NCBI RefSeq assembly: GCF_000143885.2
Contig: NC_018581.1
Span: forward strand, 4,092,001 to 4,156,000
Reading direction: 5' to 3'
Origin: Gordonia sp. KTR9
GTDB lineage: Bacteria > Actinomycetota > Actinomycetes > Mycobacteriales > Mycobacteriaceae
Length of the DNA stretch: 64,000 nucleotides
Shown here: in pieces, positions 46,457 to 56,052 of the stretch
How the letters are laid out: each line of letters opens with the position of its first letter
Numbering within the stretch: position 1 is the stretch's first letter
Translations under genes and position numbers: made by a program
Notes under the pieces: generated by a model
The model's database searches: none
Told to the model about the DNA's origin: nothing
What the model saw: the letters and a program-made list of their open reading frames with translations, nothing else

Positions 46457-47533
46457 GTGCCCACGAAGCACCGGGATCCGTCCCCGAACACGACTTCCGG
46501 TCCGACGCTGCGTCCGGTGTCCGACACCGACGTCCGCATCGAGTACCACACCATCCACGGCTACCGCCGCGCCTACCGGATCGCGGGCAGCGGTCCCGCC
46601 CTGCTGCTCATCCACGGTATCGGCGACAATTCGTCGACCTGGGACGAGGTCATCCCGATCCTGGCGCAGCACTACACCGTCATCGCGCCCGATCTCCTCG
46701 GGCACGGGCACTCCGACAAGCCTCGCGCCGACTACTCGGTGCCGGCCTTCGCCAACGGCATGCGTGACCTCCTCGTCGTCCTGGGGATCAGCAAGGTGAC
46801 GGTCGTCGGCCACTCGCTGGGCGGCGGCGTCGCGATGCAGTTCTGCTATCAGTTCCCGCGCTTCGTCGAGCGACTCGTCCTGGTCGCGGCAGGCGGGGTC
46901 ACCCGCGACGTCAATCCGGTCCTGCGTCTGTTCTCGCTGCCGGTCGTTCCGCAGGTGCTGTCGGTGCTTCGCGTCCCCGGTGTGGTCCCGGGTCTCACGA
47001 CGCTCGCGAAGGCGATCGTCGCCGCACCGTTGCCGTCGGTGTTTCCCTCTGCGGCGACACCCGCGCATCTCCTGGCCGACCATGAGGACCTCATGCGGGT
47101 TCTCGGCGGGCTCGCCGACCCCACCGCGTCGGCGGCTTTCCTCCGCACGCTGCGCGCGGTCGTCGACTGGCGGGGACAATCCGTGACGATGCTCGACCGC
47201 TGCTACCTCACCGAGCGACTGCCTGTCCTGCTCGTGTGGGGCGACCAGGACATCGTGATCCCCTACCACCACGGCGAGCTGGCGCATTCGGCGATCCCGC
47301 ACTCCGAATTCGAGACCTTCGCCGGCTCCGGGCATTTCCCGTTCCACGACGACCCGGATCGGTTCTGCCGGATCGTCATCGACTTCATCTCACGGCACGC
47401 GCCGGTGGAATTCGACCCCCTCAACTGGCGGCATCTGATGTCCGAGGGCGCCCATCCCGAACAGTTCGTCGGCGACGACGACACGGTCGACGAAGTGCTC
47501 GAGGCCTTCGAAGACGAGCGCAACGCCACCTGA
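46457..47533 (+). CDS. alpha/beta fold hydrolase
   Basis: 358 residues. The alpha/beta hydrolase core is complete: the oxyanion LLIHGIGDNSSTWDEV near residue 50, APDLLGHGHSDKP, the nucleophile elbow VVGHSLGGGVAMQF, the acid in VLLVWGDQDIVIP, and the catalytic His in GSGHFPFHDDP. Residues 330-358 are an acidic tail. It resembles Rv2715-type hydrolases of mycolata; the substrate is unknown. GTG 46457 follows GAGGGGAGAGA; an in-frame start at 46388 would lack such a site. Confidence 0.9.
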   Translation: MPTKHRDPSPNTTSGPTLRPVSDTDVRIEYHTIHGYRRAYRIAGSGPALLLIHGIGDNSSTWDEVIPILAQHYTVIAPDLLGHGHSDKPRADYSVPAFANGMRDLLVVLGISKVTVVGHSLGGGVAMQFCYQFPRFVERLVLVAAGGVTRDVNPVLRLFSLPVVPQVLSVLRVPGVVPGLTTLAKAIVAAPLPSVFPSAATPAHLLADHEDLMRVLGGLADPTASAAFLRTLRAVVDWRGQSVTMLDRCYLTERLPVLLVWGDQDIVIPYHHGELAHSAIPHSEFETFAGSGHFPFHDDPDRFCRIVIDFISRHAPVEFDPLNWRHLMSEGAHPEQFVGDDDTVDEVLEAFEDERNAT

Positions 47534-47567
47534 CCCGAAACACACACGCGTATGCCACCATTGCTGG

Positions 47568-48110
47568 ATGACCTACCCGGGTAGTGGCGATCACGGCACA
47601 CGTCCGTTGCCGCACCAGCCGAATGCCTACGACTCCAGTCCTGGATTCGTGCCTGCCCCCGCCGACTACCCGGCTCCCAACCACTTCGCGAGCCCGGGTG
47701 TCTCTCCCGGGTACGGCTGGCCCTACCCCGACGCGGGCGCGGCGGCGCTGCCCGAACCGCCACTCGTGGTCATCGGAGACATCACCTGCACGCAGCACTA
47801 CGTGATCACGCCGTCAGGCACGTTCCCGCTGGCGGGTTCGCACTGGGAGGTCACCGACATGTCCGTGTCCTCCGAACAGATGTCACAAACGGGCCTGGTG
47901 CTGGCGCTCGTCGGCTTCTTTCTGGTCTGCTTTCTGAGTCTGCTGTTCTTGTTGATGAAAGAACGGCGCACGACGGGCCACATCCAGGTACGGGTCCGGG
48001 GCGCGGGCGGCGCGATGCACGTCACCAACATCCCGGCGACCTCGCCCTGGGTGATGAGCGACGTGTCCGGTCGCGTGTACTACGCACGCCAACTGGCCGC
48101 CGTCGCATGA
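47568..48110 (+). CDS. hypothetical membrane protein with Pro/Tyr-rich N-terminus
   Basis: 180 residues. A Pro/Gly/Tyr-rich N-terminal 60 residues precede a small folded part with ITCTQHYVITPSGTFPLAGSHWEVTDMS. A membrane helix at about residues 106-128 (TGLVLALVGFFLVCFLSLLFLLM) is followed by KERRTTGHIQVRVRG and a C-terminal domain. I do not recognise it as a named family. It precedes a TM2 protein by 82 bp and may be co-expressed with it. Confidence 0.7.
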   Translation: MTYPGSGDHGTRPLPHQPNAYDSSPGFVPAPADYPAPNHFASPGVSPGYGWPYPDAGAAALPEPPLVVIGDITCTQHYVITPSGTFPLAGSHWEVTDMSVSSEQMSQTGLVLALVGFFLVCFLSLLFLLMKERRTTGHIQVRVRGAGGAMHVTNIPATSPWVMSDVSGRVYYARQLAAVA

Positions 48111-48192
48111 GTCGAGTCGCCTGACCGGCTGCCCGCCCACCCGTTCGACCCGAGCACGACGTTCCACCCAAGTCACGAGGAGGATCCACCCG

Positions 48193-48831
48193 ATGACCAC
48201 ACCAGAGAACTCCGGCAACAAGCCCGACGATCCGTTCGTGAAGCAGCCACCACCCGCCGACCCGGCACCGACCTACGGCACCGACCCCGCCGCCGGGCAG
48301 CCGGGGAACACCGACTTCGGTACAGCCGGATTATCGCAACCCGGGTTCGAAAGTCCCCACTACGGCGACCAGCAGTACGGCAACCAGCAGTACGGGGGTC
48401 AGCAGTACGGGGCACCCCAGTACGGGGGCCAGCAATACGGGGCACCCCAGCAGTACGGAACACCCCAGCAGTTCGGGGCGCCGCAGGGCGGATACCCCGC
48501 GGCACCGGGCTACGGGTACGGCGGCGCACCCGACCCGACCGCGCCCTACGGCCGGGACCCGGCCACCGGTGAACCGCTGTCCGACAAGTCCAAGCTGGTC
48601 GCCGGCCTGCTACAGATCTTCCTCGGCAGCCTCGGCGTCGGCCGCTTCTACATCGGCGACAACACCACCGGCGCGATCCAGCTCGGCCTGACCATCCTCG
48701 GCTACATCACCGCGATCTTCATCGTCGGGATCTTCATCGTCTTCGGTGTCGCCGTGTGGGCGCTGATCGACGGCATCATGATGCTGACCGGCAACGTACG
48801 GGACAAGAAAGGTCTCAAACTCGGCAATTGA
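48193..48831 (+). CDS. TM2 domain-containing protein
   Basis: 212 residues. The N-terminal 115 residues are Gln/Tyr/Gly/Pro-rich, with repeats of QQYG encoded by a degenerate CAGCAGTACGG repeat (48366-48480). The TM2 domain (about residues 135-205) has KSKLVAGLLQIFLGSLGVGRFYIGD, the DRF-like turn and two membrane helices, ending VWALIDGIMMLTGNVRDKKGL. TM2 proteins are small membrane proteins of poorly known role. Confidence 0.87.
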   Translation: MTTPENSGNKPDDPFVKQPPPADPAPTYGTDPAAGQPGNTDFGTAGLSQPGFESPHYGDQQYGNQQYGGQQYGAPQYGGQQYGAPQQYGTPQQFGAPQGGYPAAPGYGYGGAPDPTAPYGRDPATGEPLSDKSKLVAGLLQIFLGSLGVGRFYIGDNTTGAIQLGLTILGYITAIFIVGIFIVFGVAVWALIDGIMMLTGNVRDKKGLKLGN

Positions 48832-48856
48832 GCCGGGCTCCCCGCATCGAGCAGAA

Positions 48857-48939
48857 CCGCCCCTGAAGCCCGCCCACCAGAGAGCCACGGCCGACATATC
48901 GTCGCCGGTCGGTTCCTAGAGGGCGGATTTCAGGGGCGG
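48857..48939. terminator. long inverted repeat between convergent TM2 and truA genes
   Basis: CCGCCCCTGAAGCCCGCCC (48857-48875) pairs with GGGCGGATTTCAGGGGCGG (48921-48939) at 17 of 19 positions around a 45-base loop. It lies between two convergent stop codons (48831 and 48946). Confidence 0.65.
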
Positions 48940-48945
48940 CGTGCG

Positions 48946-49854
48946 TCAACCCCCGCAGCAACCGATGGAGCCGCGCACGTCGCGGGTCACCGTGTTGCGT
49001 GCGGCGAGTTCGCCGTCGGCGGGATAGTCGACGCCGACCAGGCACAGCCCGCGGGCCTCGGCGACGGGGACCTGACTGCTGCGTTCCCGCTCATCGAGAA
49101 GTCCACGGCACCAGGCGATGTCGCGCCGGCCGTCGCCGACGCTCGCGACCGCCCCCACCAGCGAACGCACCATCGACCAGCAGAACGCGTCGGCGCTGAC
49201 CTCACCGACGAGCACACCGTCGGCGTCGCGGGTCCAGGCGAACCGCTGCAGATCCCGGATGGTCGTCGCCCCCTCGCGCCGACGACAGAAGGCCGCGAAA
49301 TCGTTGAGTCCCAACAACTCCGACGACGCGGCGTTCAGTGCGTCGACGTCGAGCGGCCGGCGCCAGGTGGCGGTCGTGCGTGCGACCACCGGCTCGGCAC
49401 CCCACCGCGCATCGGTCAGCCGGTAGCGATAGTGGCGACGTAACGCCGAGAACCGGGCGTCGAAATCCTGCGGGACGACGCGCACCGCCCTCACTCGGAC
49501 ATCGTCGGGACACATCTTCGCGAGACGCCCGACGAGCGTCGCGGGGTCGCCGGCGATCGATCTCGTCTCCAGCGCCGACCGCGGGACGTCGGCGTGTGCG
49601 ACCTGCCCCGTCGCATGGACACCGGCGTCGGTGCGGCCCGCCACGGTCAACCGCACCGGTACCCGCAGCACCGTCGACAACCTGGTCTCGAGCTCCTCGC
49701 AGACGCTGCGCTGACCGATCTGCCGTGCCCACCCGGCGAAGTCGGTTCCGTCGTAGGAGATGTCGAAGCGGAGACGACAGAACCCGCCGGCACCGGGATC
49801 CGGGCCGACGGGTTCGGTCTGCGATTCTCGAGTCAGTCGACTACTTCTTGTCAC
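48946..49854 (-). CDS. truA: tRNA pseudouridine(38-40) synthase
   Basis: 302 residues. [19 protein letters not shown] and [17 protein letters not shown] hold the catalytic Asp in the TruA signature, then [12 protein letters not shown] and [17 protein letters not shown]. It converts uridines 38-40 of tRNA anticodon arms to pseudouridine. GTG 49854 lies within the last 14 bases of rplQ, which makes it the natural start; longer in-frame starts would overlap the rplQ tail deeply. Same order as Rv3455c-Rv3456c. Confidence 0.92.
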   Translation of the reverse strand: MTRSSRLTRESQTEPVGPDPGAGGFCRLRFDISYDGTDFAGWARQIGQRSVCEELETRLSTVLRVPVRLTVAGRTDAGVHATGQVAHADVPRSALETRSIAGDPATLVGRLAKMCPDDVRVRAVRVVPQDFDARFSALRRHYRYRLTDARWGAEPVVARTTATWRRPLDVDALNAASSELLGLNDFAAFCRRREGATTIRDLQRFAWTRDADGVLVGEVSADAFCWSMVRSLVGAVASVGDGRRDIAWCRGLLDERERSSQVPVAEARGLCLVGVDYPADGELAARNTVTRDVRGSIGCCGG

Positions 49855-50473
49855 CGTCGACGTCGGCTCCGGCTGCCTCGGCATCGGGAGCGGTAGCCGC
49901 GGTCGACTCGTCGTCAACAGCCTCGGCCACGGCCTCGGCATTGGCGACCTCGGCATCGGTGGCGTCGGCCTCGACGGCCTCCACCACGTTCTCCGAGCCG
50001 TCGGTGGCCGCTGCGGTGTCGTCGCCGACGACCTCTTCGGTGGCGTCGAGCTTGTCCTCGGCGGCCTTCTTGGAGGCGGCGACGCGGGTCGCGCGGCTTG
50101 CCTCGCTCGAGGCGGTGGTCTCGCGCACCAGCTCGATCACGGCCATGGGGGCATTGTCGCCCTTGCGCGGCAGCGTCTTGATGATGCGGGTGTAGCCACC
50201 GGGACGATCGGCGAAGAACGGGCCGATCTCGTCGAACAGCGTGTGGACGACGTCCTTGTCACGGATGTCCTTCAGCACCTCACGACGGTTGGCCAGCTTG
50301 CCGGCCTTGGCGTGGGTGATGATCTTCTCCGCGTACGGACGCAGGCGCTTGGCCTTGGCTTCCGTGGTGGTGATGCGGCCGTGCTCGAAGAGCGAGGTGG
50401 CGAGATTCGCCAGCATCGCCTTCTGGTGGCTGGCCGACCCGCCGAGGCGGGCACCCTTGGTGGGCTTGGGCAT
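49841..50473 (-). CDS. rplQ: 50S ribosomal protein L17 with acidic C-terminal extension
   Basis: 210 residues. The first 120 are L17 ([62 protein letters not shown]). The remaining 90 residues are Ala/Val/Glu/Asp-rich low-complexity sequence ending in DVDGDKK, an extension known in actinobacteria and longer than in most. It overlaps the truA start. It lies downstream of rpoA with an 81-bp gap, the end of the alpha operon. Confidence 0.96.
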   Translation of the reverse strand: MPKPTKGARLGGSASHQKAMLANLATSLFEHGRITTTEAKAKRLRPYAEKIITHAKAGKLANRREVLKDIRDKDVVHTLFDEIGPFFADRPGGYTRIIKTLPRKGDNAPMAVIELVRETTASSEASRATRVAASKKAAEDKLDATEEVVGDDTAAATDGSENVVEAVEADATDAEVANAEAVAEAVDDESTAATAPDAEAAGADVDGDKK

Positions 50474-50554
50474 TGTCTTCTCCTAGGAGGACCCCGCATC
50501 ACTCGATGCGGAAGTCAGGGTTGGGCAGTGACAGCTACCGCCGCGTCGAAGCGA

Positions 50555-51607
50555 CTACAGCTGCTCGGTCTCCGCGAAATCCTCACCGGAATCGGCGTCG
50601 AACGACGCGTCTTCCGACCACGTGCCGGTGGCCGGGTCGTAACCCGCGACCTGCGACGGATCGAAGCTGGCCGGGCTGTCCTTGAGGGACAGACCGAGCG
50701 CGTGCAGCTTGACCTTGACCTCGTCGATCGACTTCTGGCCGAAGTTGCGGATGTCGAGCAGATCCGACTCGGTCCGGGCAACCAGCTCGCCGACGGTGTG
50801 CACACCCTCGCGCTTGAGGCAGTTGTAGGAACGAACGGTCAGCTCGAGATCCTCGATCGGCAGGCTGAACGACGCGATGTGGTCGGCCTCCGCCGGCGAC
50901 GGCCCGATCTCGATGCCCTCGGCCTCGACGTTGAGCTCCCGGGCGAGCCCGAACAGCTCGACCAGGGTCTTGCCCGCCGATGCCAGCGCGTCACGCGCAC
51001 TGATCGAGTTCTTGGTCTCCACGTCGAGCACCAGACGATCGAAGTCGGTGCGCTGCTCGACACGGGTGGCCTCGACCTTGTAGGTCACCTTGAGCACCGG
51101 CGAGTAGATCGAGTCGACCGGGATGCGGCCGATCTCGGCACCCGACGCCTTGTTCTGCACGGCCGGCACGTAGCCGCGGCCCCGCTCGACGACGAGCTCG
51201 ATCTCGAGCTTGCCCTTGTCGTTCAGGGTGGCGATGTGCAGATCGGGGTTGTGCACGGTGACACCGGCCGGGGGCACGATGTCGGCTCCGGTGACGGTGC
51301 CCGGACCCTGCTTGCGCACGTACATGGTGACCGGCTCGTCCTCATCCGAGCTGACCACGAGGCCCTTGAGGTTCAGGATGATGTCGGTGACGTCTTCCTT
51401 GACCCCGGCCACGGTGGTGAACTCGTGGAGCACACCGTCGATGCGGATGCTGGTGATGGCAGCACCCGGGATCGAGCTGAGCAGGGTACGACGCAGCGAG
51501 TTGCCGAGGGTGTAGCCGAAGCCCGGCTCGAGCGGCTCGATGACGAACTTCGAGCGGTTCTCGGCAAGGACATCCTCGGTGAGGGTGGGTCGCTGTGAGA
51601 TGAGCAT
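50555..51607 (-). CDS. rpoA: DNA-directed RNA polymerase subunit alpha
   Basis: 350 residues. The N-terminal assembly domain has [30 protein letters not shown]. The C-terminal domain has [55 protein letters not shown] (in segments), which contacts activators and UP elements. It ends in an acidic tail ([12 protein letters not shown]). AGGAGATATCC is the ribosome site. Part of the alpha operon between rpsD and rplQ. Confidence 0.98.
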   Translation of the reverse strand: MLISQRPTLTEDVLAENRSKFVIEPLEPGFGYTLGNSLRRTLLSSIPGAAITSIRIDGVLHEFTTVAGVKEDVTDIILNLKGLVVSSDEDEPVTMYVRKQGPGTVTGADIVPPAGVTVHNPDLHIATLNDKGKLEIELVVERGRGYVPAVQNKASGAEIGRIPVDSIYSPVLKVTYKVEATRVEQRTDFDRLVLDVETKNSISARDALASAGKTLVELFGLARELNVEAEGIEIGPSPAEADHIASFSLPIEDLELTVRSYNCLKREGVHTVGELVARTESDLLDIRNFGQKSIDEVKVKLHALGLSLKDSPASFDPSQVAGYDPATGTWSEDASFDADSGEDFAETEQL

Positions 51608-51689
51608 TTCTTGGATATCTCCTTTGGCCGACCGCTATATGACGGCCTCGAGGGTGAACCGAACAGCTGTTGCTGTCGGGCGGTGTGTC

Positions 51690-52295
51690 TTACTTCGAGT
51701 AGAACTCGACGATGAGCTGCTCGGTCAGCGGGACATCGATCTGAGCACGCTCGGGCACGCTGTGCACGAGGATGCGCAGGGTCGACGGCACGACCTGGAG
51801 CCAACCCGGAACCGGACGATCGCCGACGAGCTCCTTGGCGATCTGGAACGGGACGGTCTGCAGCGACTTCGGGCGGACGTCGATGATGTCGTACTGGCTG
51901 ACGCGGTAGCTGGGCACGTCGACCTTCACACCGTTGACGGTGAAGTGACCGTGGCTGACCAGCTGGCGGGCCTGACGACGGGTCCGCGCGATGCCCGAGC
52001 GGTACACGACGTTGTCGAGACGGGTCTCGAGGATCTTCAGCAGTTCGTCACCGGTCTTGCCGTTGCGACGGTTCGCCTCTTCGTAGTAGCGGCGGAACTG
52101 CTTCTCCATGACGCCGTAGGTGAAGCGGGCCTTCTGCTTCTCCTGGAGCTGGAGCAGGTATTCGCTCTCCTTGATCCGCGAGCGGCCGTGCTGGCCGGGC
52201 GGGTAGGGGCGACGCTCGAATGCAGCGTCTCCACCGATCAGGTCGACGCGAAGACGACGAGACTTCTTGGTTGCGGGGCCGGTATAACGAGCCAT
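51690..52295 (-). CDS. rpsD: 30S ribosomal protein S4
   Basis: 201 residues, starting MARYTGPATKKSRRLRVDLIGGD. The S4 RNA-binding domain has RLDNVVYRSGIARTRRQARQLVSHGHFTVNGVKVDVPSYRV, read in segments. The zinc-knuckle Cys residues of some S4 proteins are absent (a Cys-free S4). It binds 16S rRNA early in 30S assembly. Confidence 0.98.
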   Translation of the reverse strand: MARYTGPATKKSRRLRVDLIGGDAAFERRPYPPGQHGRSRIKESEYLLQLQEKQKARFTYGVMEKQFRRYYEEANRRNGKTGDELLKILETRLDNVVYRSGIARTRRQARQLVSHGHFTVNGVKVDVPSYRVSQYDIIDVRPKSLQTVPFQIAKELVGDRPVPGWLQVVPSTLRILVHSVPERAQIDVPLTEQLIVEFYSK

Positions 52296-52319
52296 GTTTC
52301 TCTGTTCCTCCCTTTCCCG

Positions 52320-52727
52320 CTAGACCCGACGCCGCTTGGGCGGACGGCAACCGTTGTGCGGCTGCGGGGTGACATCGGAAATGGTGCCGACCTCGAGGCC
52401 GGCTGCCTGCAGGGAGCGGATCGCGGTCTCACGACCCGAACCCGGTCCCTTGACGAACACGTCGACCTTCTTGACGCCGTGCTCCTGGGCCTTGCGCGCA
52501 GCGTTCTCGGCCGCGAGCTGAGCCGCGAACGGGGTGCTCTTGCGCGAGCCCTTGAAACCAACGTGGCCCGACGACGCCCAGCTGATGATGTTTCCGCTGG
52601 GGTCGCTGATCGACACGATGGTGTTGTTGAACGTCGACTTGATGTGCGCGTGGCCGTGCGGGACGTTCTTCTTATCGCGACGGCGGGTGCCCTTCTTCGG
52701 GCCTGCGCTACGTGACTTCGGAGGCAT
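52320..52727 (-). CDS. rpsK: 30S ribosomal protein S11
   Basis: 135 residues ending [11 protein letters not shown], with [20 protein letters not shown] and [19 protein letters not shown]. It overlaps the rpsM stop by one base. Confidence 0.98.
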   Translation of the reverse strand: MPPKSRSAGPKKGTRRRDKKNVPHGHAHIKSTFNNTIVSISDPSGNIISWASSGHVGFKGSRKSTPFAAQLAAENAARKAQEHGVKKVDVFVKGPGSGRETAIRSLQAAGLEVGTISDVTPQPHNGCRPPKRRRV

Positions 52728-53095
52728 TACTTCTTCTTCCCGGCGATGGTCTTCTTCGGGCCCTTGCGAGTGCGGGCATTGGTCTTGGTGCGCTGTCCGC
52801 GGACAGGCAGGCCACGGCGGTGGCGCAGACCCTGGTAGCAGCCGATCTCGATCTTGCGACGGATGTCGGCCTGCACCTCGCGACGCAGGTCACCTTCGAC
52901 CTTCACCGAGGCTTCGATGTATTCACGCAGCTTCGAGACGTCTGCGTCGGTGAGATCCTTGGCTCGCAGGTCCGGGCTGAGGCCGGTCCCCTCGAGGATC
53001 TCCTTGGAGGTGGTGCGCCCAACTCCGTAGATGTAGGTCAGTGCGATCTCCAGCCGCTTCTCGCGGGGGAGATCCACACCAGCAACACGTGCCAT
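52727..53095 (-). CDS. rpsM: 30S ribosomal protein S13
   Basis: 122 residues, [21 protein letters not shown], with the H2TH-type [18 protein letters not shown] and [19 protein letters not shown]. It contacts 16S rRNA and L5. The gap of 211 bp to rpmJ holds only short direct repeats (TTCAGTTGT twice near 53251-53277) and may contain a promoter. Confidence 0.98.
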   Translation of the reverse strand: MARVAGVDLPREKRLEIALTYIYGVGRTTSKEILEGTGLSPDLRAKDLTDADVSKLREYIEASVKVEGDLRREVQADIRRKIEIGCYQGLRHRRGLPVRGQRTKTNARTRKGPKKTIAGKKK

Positions 53096-53306
53096 GTGGC
53101 GGATTTCCTTTTCGATTTCTCAGAGGTCTGCTCCCAGTCCGTCCCGCGAGCTGGTGCCGAACCGTATGTCCGGCCTCGTGGGCTCCGGCCTCTGATCCGG
53201 AGGTAGGCGGTGACGCGTCTGTCGCCGCTGGTGCTGGGAGGTCCTTGGATATTCAGTTGTCGATCTTCAGTTGTTCTGACTCAAGCGACCCGGAGGGTGC
53301 GCGTGA

Positions 53307-53420
53307 TCAGCCCTGACGCTGCTTGTGACGCAGGTTCTCGCAGATCACCATGACCCGACCGTTGCGGCGGATCACCTTGCACTTCTCGCAGATCGGCTTG
53401 ACGCTCGGCTGAACCTTCAC
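53307..53420 (-). CDS. rpmJ: 50S ribosomal protein L36
   Basis: 37 residues: [19 protein letters not shown], then [21 protein letters not shown] start. The zinc-type Cys residues (ICEKC, and C with H in ICENLRH) are all present, so this is the Cys form of L36. Confidence 0.95.
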   Translation of the reverse strand: MKVQPSVKPICEKCKVIRRNGRVMVICENLRHKQRQG

Positions 53421-53537
53421 GTCAATCTCTCCTGCTCGGCTCGCCCGCGCGCACGCCGAAACGGCCGCACACGTGGGTGTCGGTCTCCTCCCGGACGGAT
53501 GTCCGAGAAGTTTGTCCCCGGCAACGCCGGGAAAGTC

Positions 53538-53759
53538 CTACTTGTAGCGGTACACGATTCGCCCACGAGCCAGGTCGTAGGGCGAGAGTTCCACGACGAC
53601 CCGGTCCTCGGGCAGGATGCGGATGTAGTGCTGCCGCATCTTGCCGCTGATGTGGGCGAGAACCTTGTGTCCGTTTTCCAGCTCAATACGAAACATCGCA
53701 TTGGGCAGGGGTTCGATCACTCGACCCTCGACCTCGATGGCCCCGTCTTTCTTCGCCAT
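53538..53759 (-). CDS. infA: translation initiation factor IF-1
   Basis: 73 residues, [20 protein letters not shown], with the S1/OB fold through [44 protein letters not shown] stands six bases upstream of the ATG. A promoter with 17-bp spacing (53944-53972) implies a leader of about 180 bases. Confidence 0.97.
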   Translation of the reverse strand: MAKKDGAIEVEGRVIEPLPNAMFRIELENGHKVLAHISGKMRQHYIRILPEDRVVVELSPYDLARGRIVYRYK

Positions 53760-53943
53760 GTCCTCCGCGATTCCTGGCCGCGTCCGCGACATCTGATGAT
53801 GCTGCGGCGGTTGGCCGGATTGAATCAGTGTTTGTCCGTTAGGGTGTGGGCACCGGTCCGCGAGGACCTGCACCCGGTGTACGCCGGCCCGGACCCACGT
53901 GCTGACACGCTGAGGCCCGGCACGCGATGCGCACCGACGGACC

Positions 53944-53972
53944 ATGTTACGCGAACGAGCAGGCCAGGCCAA
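53944..53972 (-). promoter_or_regulatory. putative infA promoter (-35 TTGGCC, 17-bp spacer, -10 TAACAT)
   Basis: On the minus strand TTGGCC (53967-53972) and TAACAT (53944-53949) are separated by 17 bases. Transcription would start near 53937, giving a leader of about 178 bases before the infA ATG at 53759, and would drive infA-rpmJ-rpsM and beyond. Confidence 0.55.
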
Positions 53973-54008
53973 ATGCGTGCTTCGCGCCACCGAGAGGGGC
54001 CGCCCCGG

Positions 54009-54353
54009 ATGGGCACTGTCGACGATTATCTCGACGGCCTCGACCCCGCCGACCGCGACGTGATCGGCCGCATCTACGACGTGGCTCGCGGTACGGTCCC
54101 CGACACCGTTCAGGGCAAGGGATACGGAATGCCGGCCCTCACCTATCACGGGAGCCCGCTCCTGTCCGTGATGCGCACCAAGAAGCACATCGGGCTGTAC
54201 CCGTTCAGCCCGGAGGCGGTGGACGCCGGACGGCCGCTCCTCGCCGGGTTCGACGTGGAGAAGGGCACCGTGCGTTTTCAACCCGATACCCCGCCGCCCG
54301 ACGACGCGATCCGCGCGATGATGGCGTTCCGTCGCGATCAGATCGACGGATGA
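54009..54353 (+). CDS. DUF1801-type iron chaperone-like protein
   Basis: 114 residues: [39 protein letters not shown], then [35 protein letters not shown]. This fits the DUF1801/YdhG family (frataxin-like fold, sometimes called iron chaperone). The function is not established. It begins 37 bp from the infA -35 box on the opposite strand, so the two genes have divergent promoters in a short space. Confidence 0.82.
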   Translation: MGTVDDYLDGLDPADRDVIGRIYDVARGTVPDTVQGKGYGMPALTYHGSPLLSVMRTKKHIGLYPFSPEAVDAGRPLLAGFDVEKGTVRFQPDTPPPDDAIRAMMAFRRDQIDG

Positions 54354-54380
54354 ACGGACGTTGCTGGCAGACTGTCCGCC

Positions 54381-54773
54381 ATGCTTGCCTTCCTGGTGCG
54401 TACCGTGCTCACCGCGGTGGCCCTGTGGGTCGCGACGCTGATCGTTCCCGGTATCGACTTCGTGGGCGGTTCGACGACCGCCGAGAAGGTCGGAATCGCG
54501 CTGGTCGTCGCCGTGGTCTTCGGTGTCCTCAACGCGATCATCAAACCCATCGTGCAGATCATCGCCATCCCCTTCTACATTCTGACGCTCGGGTTGATCC
54601 ACATCGTCATCAACGCGTTGATGCTCGAACTCACCGCATGGATCACCCGCAACACCACACACTGGGGGCTGGAGGTCGACGACTTCTTCTGGTCGGCGAT
54701 CTTCGGCGCGATCGTCGTGTCGGTGGTCGGCTGGCTGCTGGCGCTGCTGATGCGGGATCCGGTCGACCGATGA
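54381..54773 (+). CDS. phage holin family-like membrane protein (four helices)
   Basis: 130 residues with four membrane helices (residues 2-24, 30-52, 57-78, 98-122) and the [37 protein letters not shown] pattern of the family often annotated as phage holin, though it is a chromosomal membrane protein. CAGACT stands seven bases before the ATG (leaderless-like). It overlaps the next gene by 4 bp (54770-54773). Confidence 0.85.
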   Translation: MLAFLVRTVLTAVALWVATLIVPGIDFVGGSTTAEKVGIALVVAVVFGVLNAIIKPIVQIIAIPFYILTLGLIHIVINALMLELTAWITRNTTHWGLEVDDFFWSAIFGAIVVSVVGWLLALLMRDPVDR

Positions 54774-55519
54774 ACGGCGCATCTCGCGGTGCGGCACGAC
54801 GCCCCGCTCTCCGGACGATGTCGGCTCTCGCGGCCCTCGCCGCCGTGGTCTCGGTGGCGGCGGGGTGTGGCAGCGACACCGGCGGCGAACCACGATCGGT
54901 GACCGTCGTCGGGTCGGGACAGGTCAGTGGCGTACCGGACACCCTGCGTGCCGACATCGGTGTCGAGGCGAACGCGTCCGACGTCACGACGGCGCTGAAC
55001 GAGACGAGCGCCAAGGTCACCGCGGTCACCGACGCGGTCGTGGCTGCCGGGGTCGAGCGCAAGGACGTCGCCACCCAGCAGGTGTCGGTGAACCCGCAGT
55101 ACTCGAGTCCCGCCCCCGGCGGCTCGAGCCAGATCAGCGGATACCTCGCCACCAACACGATCCGGGTGACCATCCGCGACATCTCTACGGCGTCGACCGT
55201 GCTGAGCGCCGCCGCGACGGCCGGCGGGGACAACACACGCATCAACAACGTCGCCTTCGCCATCGACGACGACTCGGAGCTCCTCGAGAAGGCACGGGAG
55301 GCCGCGTTCACCGATGCGCGTGGCCGCGCCGAGCAGTACGCCGGTCTCGCCGGCGATTCCCTCGGCGATGTCCTCACGATCAAGGAGAGCACGAGCGGCC
55401 AGGAACAGCCCGTCGCGCCGGGCACGTTCGAGCGGGACGTGGCGGCGGCACCCGTTCCCGTCGAACCCGGCGAGCAGGAGCTCACCTTCACGGTCACGGT
55501 CACGTTCGCGCTCGACTGA
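54770..55519 (+). CDS. SIMPL domain (DUF541) lipoprotein
   Basis: 249 residues. A signal peptide with lipobox SVAAGCGS predicts a lipoprotein, followed by a SIMPL/DUF541 domain: [24 protein letters not shown], then [19 protein letters not shown] and [21 protein letters not shown]. It ends [11 protein letters not shown]. It is coupled to the upstream holin-like gene by ATGA. The function of the family is unclear (oxidative-stress or envelope-linked in other bacteria). Confidence 0.87.
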   Translation: MNGASRGAARRPALRTMSALAALAAVVSVAAGCGSDTGGEPRSVTVVGSGQVSGVPDTLRADIGVEANASDVTTALNETSAKVTAVTDAVVAAGVERKDVATQQVSVNPQYSSPAPGGSSQISGYLATNTIRVTIRDISTASTVLSAAATAGGDNTRINNVAFAIDDDSELLEKAREAAFTDARGRAEQYAGLAGDSLGDVLTIKESTSGQEQPVAPGTFERDVAAAPVPVEPGEQELTFTVTVTFALD

Positions 55520-55562
55520 CACCGCGGCCCGTCCGGCGGTCGTGCCCTGACATCCTGGACCG

Positions 55563-56012
55563 ATGCGTGCCGTTCTCCAGCGAGTCAGCCGAGCCAGTGT
55601 GAGCGTCGACGGCGAGATCGTGGGTGAGCTCGACATCCCGTCGGGCACGGCGGGCCTCGTCGCCCTCGTGGGTGTCACGCACGACGACACCGCCGACCAC
55701 GCGCTCCGGCTCGCCGACAAGATCTGGCGGCTGCGGATCTTCGACGGCGGCGACGGGCCAGAACGAGCCGCCGCCGACCTCGACGCACCGATCCTCGTCA
55801 TCAGCCAGTTCACGCTCTACGCCAACACCGCCAAGGGCCGTCGACCGTCGTGGAACGCAGCCGCGCCCGGCGCCGTCGCCGAACCGCTGGTCGAGGGGGT
55901 CGTCGAGGCATTGCGGGCTCTGGGCGCCACCGTGGCCACCGGACGCTTCGGCGCGCACATGGAGGTCGGTCTCGTCAACGACGGTCCGGTCACGCTCGTG
56001 CTCGACGTCTGA
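55563..56012 (+). CDS. dtd: D-aminoacyl-tRNA deacylase
   Basis: 149 residues, standard Dtd length: [41 protein letters not shown] (catalytic SQFTLY) and [15 protein letters not shown] (the other half of the active site). It removes D-amino acids and glycine from mischarged tRNAs. Single gene upstream of fdhD, 40 bp apart. Confidence 0.95.
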   Translation: MRAVLQRVSRASVSVDGEIVGELDIPSGTAGLVALVGVTHDDTADHALRLADKIWRLRIFDGGDGPERAAADLDAPILVISQFTLYANTAKGRRPSWNAAAPGAVAEPLVEGVVEALRALGATVATGRFGAHMEVGLVNDGPVTLVLDV

Positions 56013-56039
56013 GACCGCCGGGACGGACGGTCTCACGAC

Positions 56040-56045
56040 TATCGT
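56040..56045 (+). promoter_or_regulatory. -10 box TATCGT of a probable leaderless fdhD transcript
   Basis: TATCGT, seven bases, then GTG 56053, with no Shine-Dalgarno. Confidence 0.45.
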
Positions 56046-56052
56046 CGGAGTC

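Noticed and set aside
48366..48480. QQYG-encoding repeats in the TM2 gene as a separate repeat element
   Set aside because: They are degenerate coding repeats of a low-complexity N-terminus, common in TM2 proteins, and need no separate explanation.
53325..54008. Upstream extension of the DUF1801 gene opposite infA and rpmJ
   Set aside because: It crosses real genes on the other strand. The family domain begins at ATG 54009.
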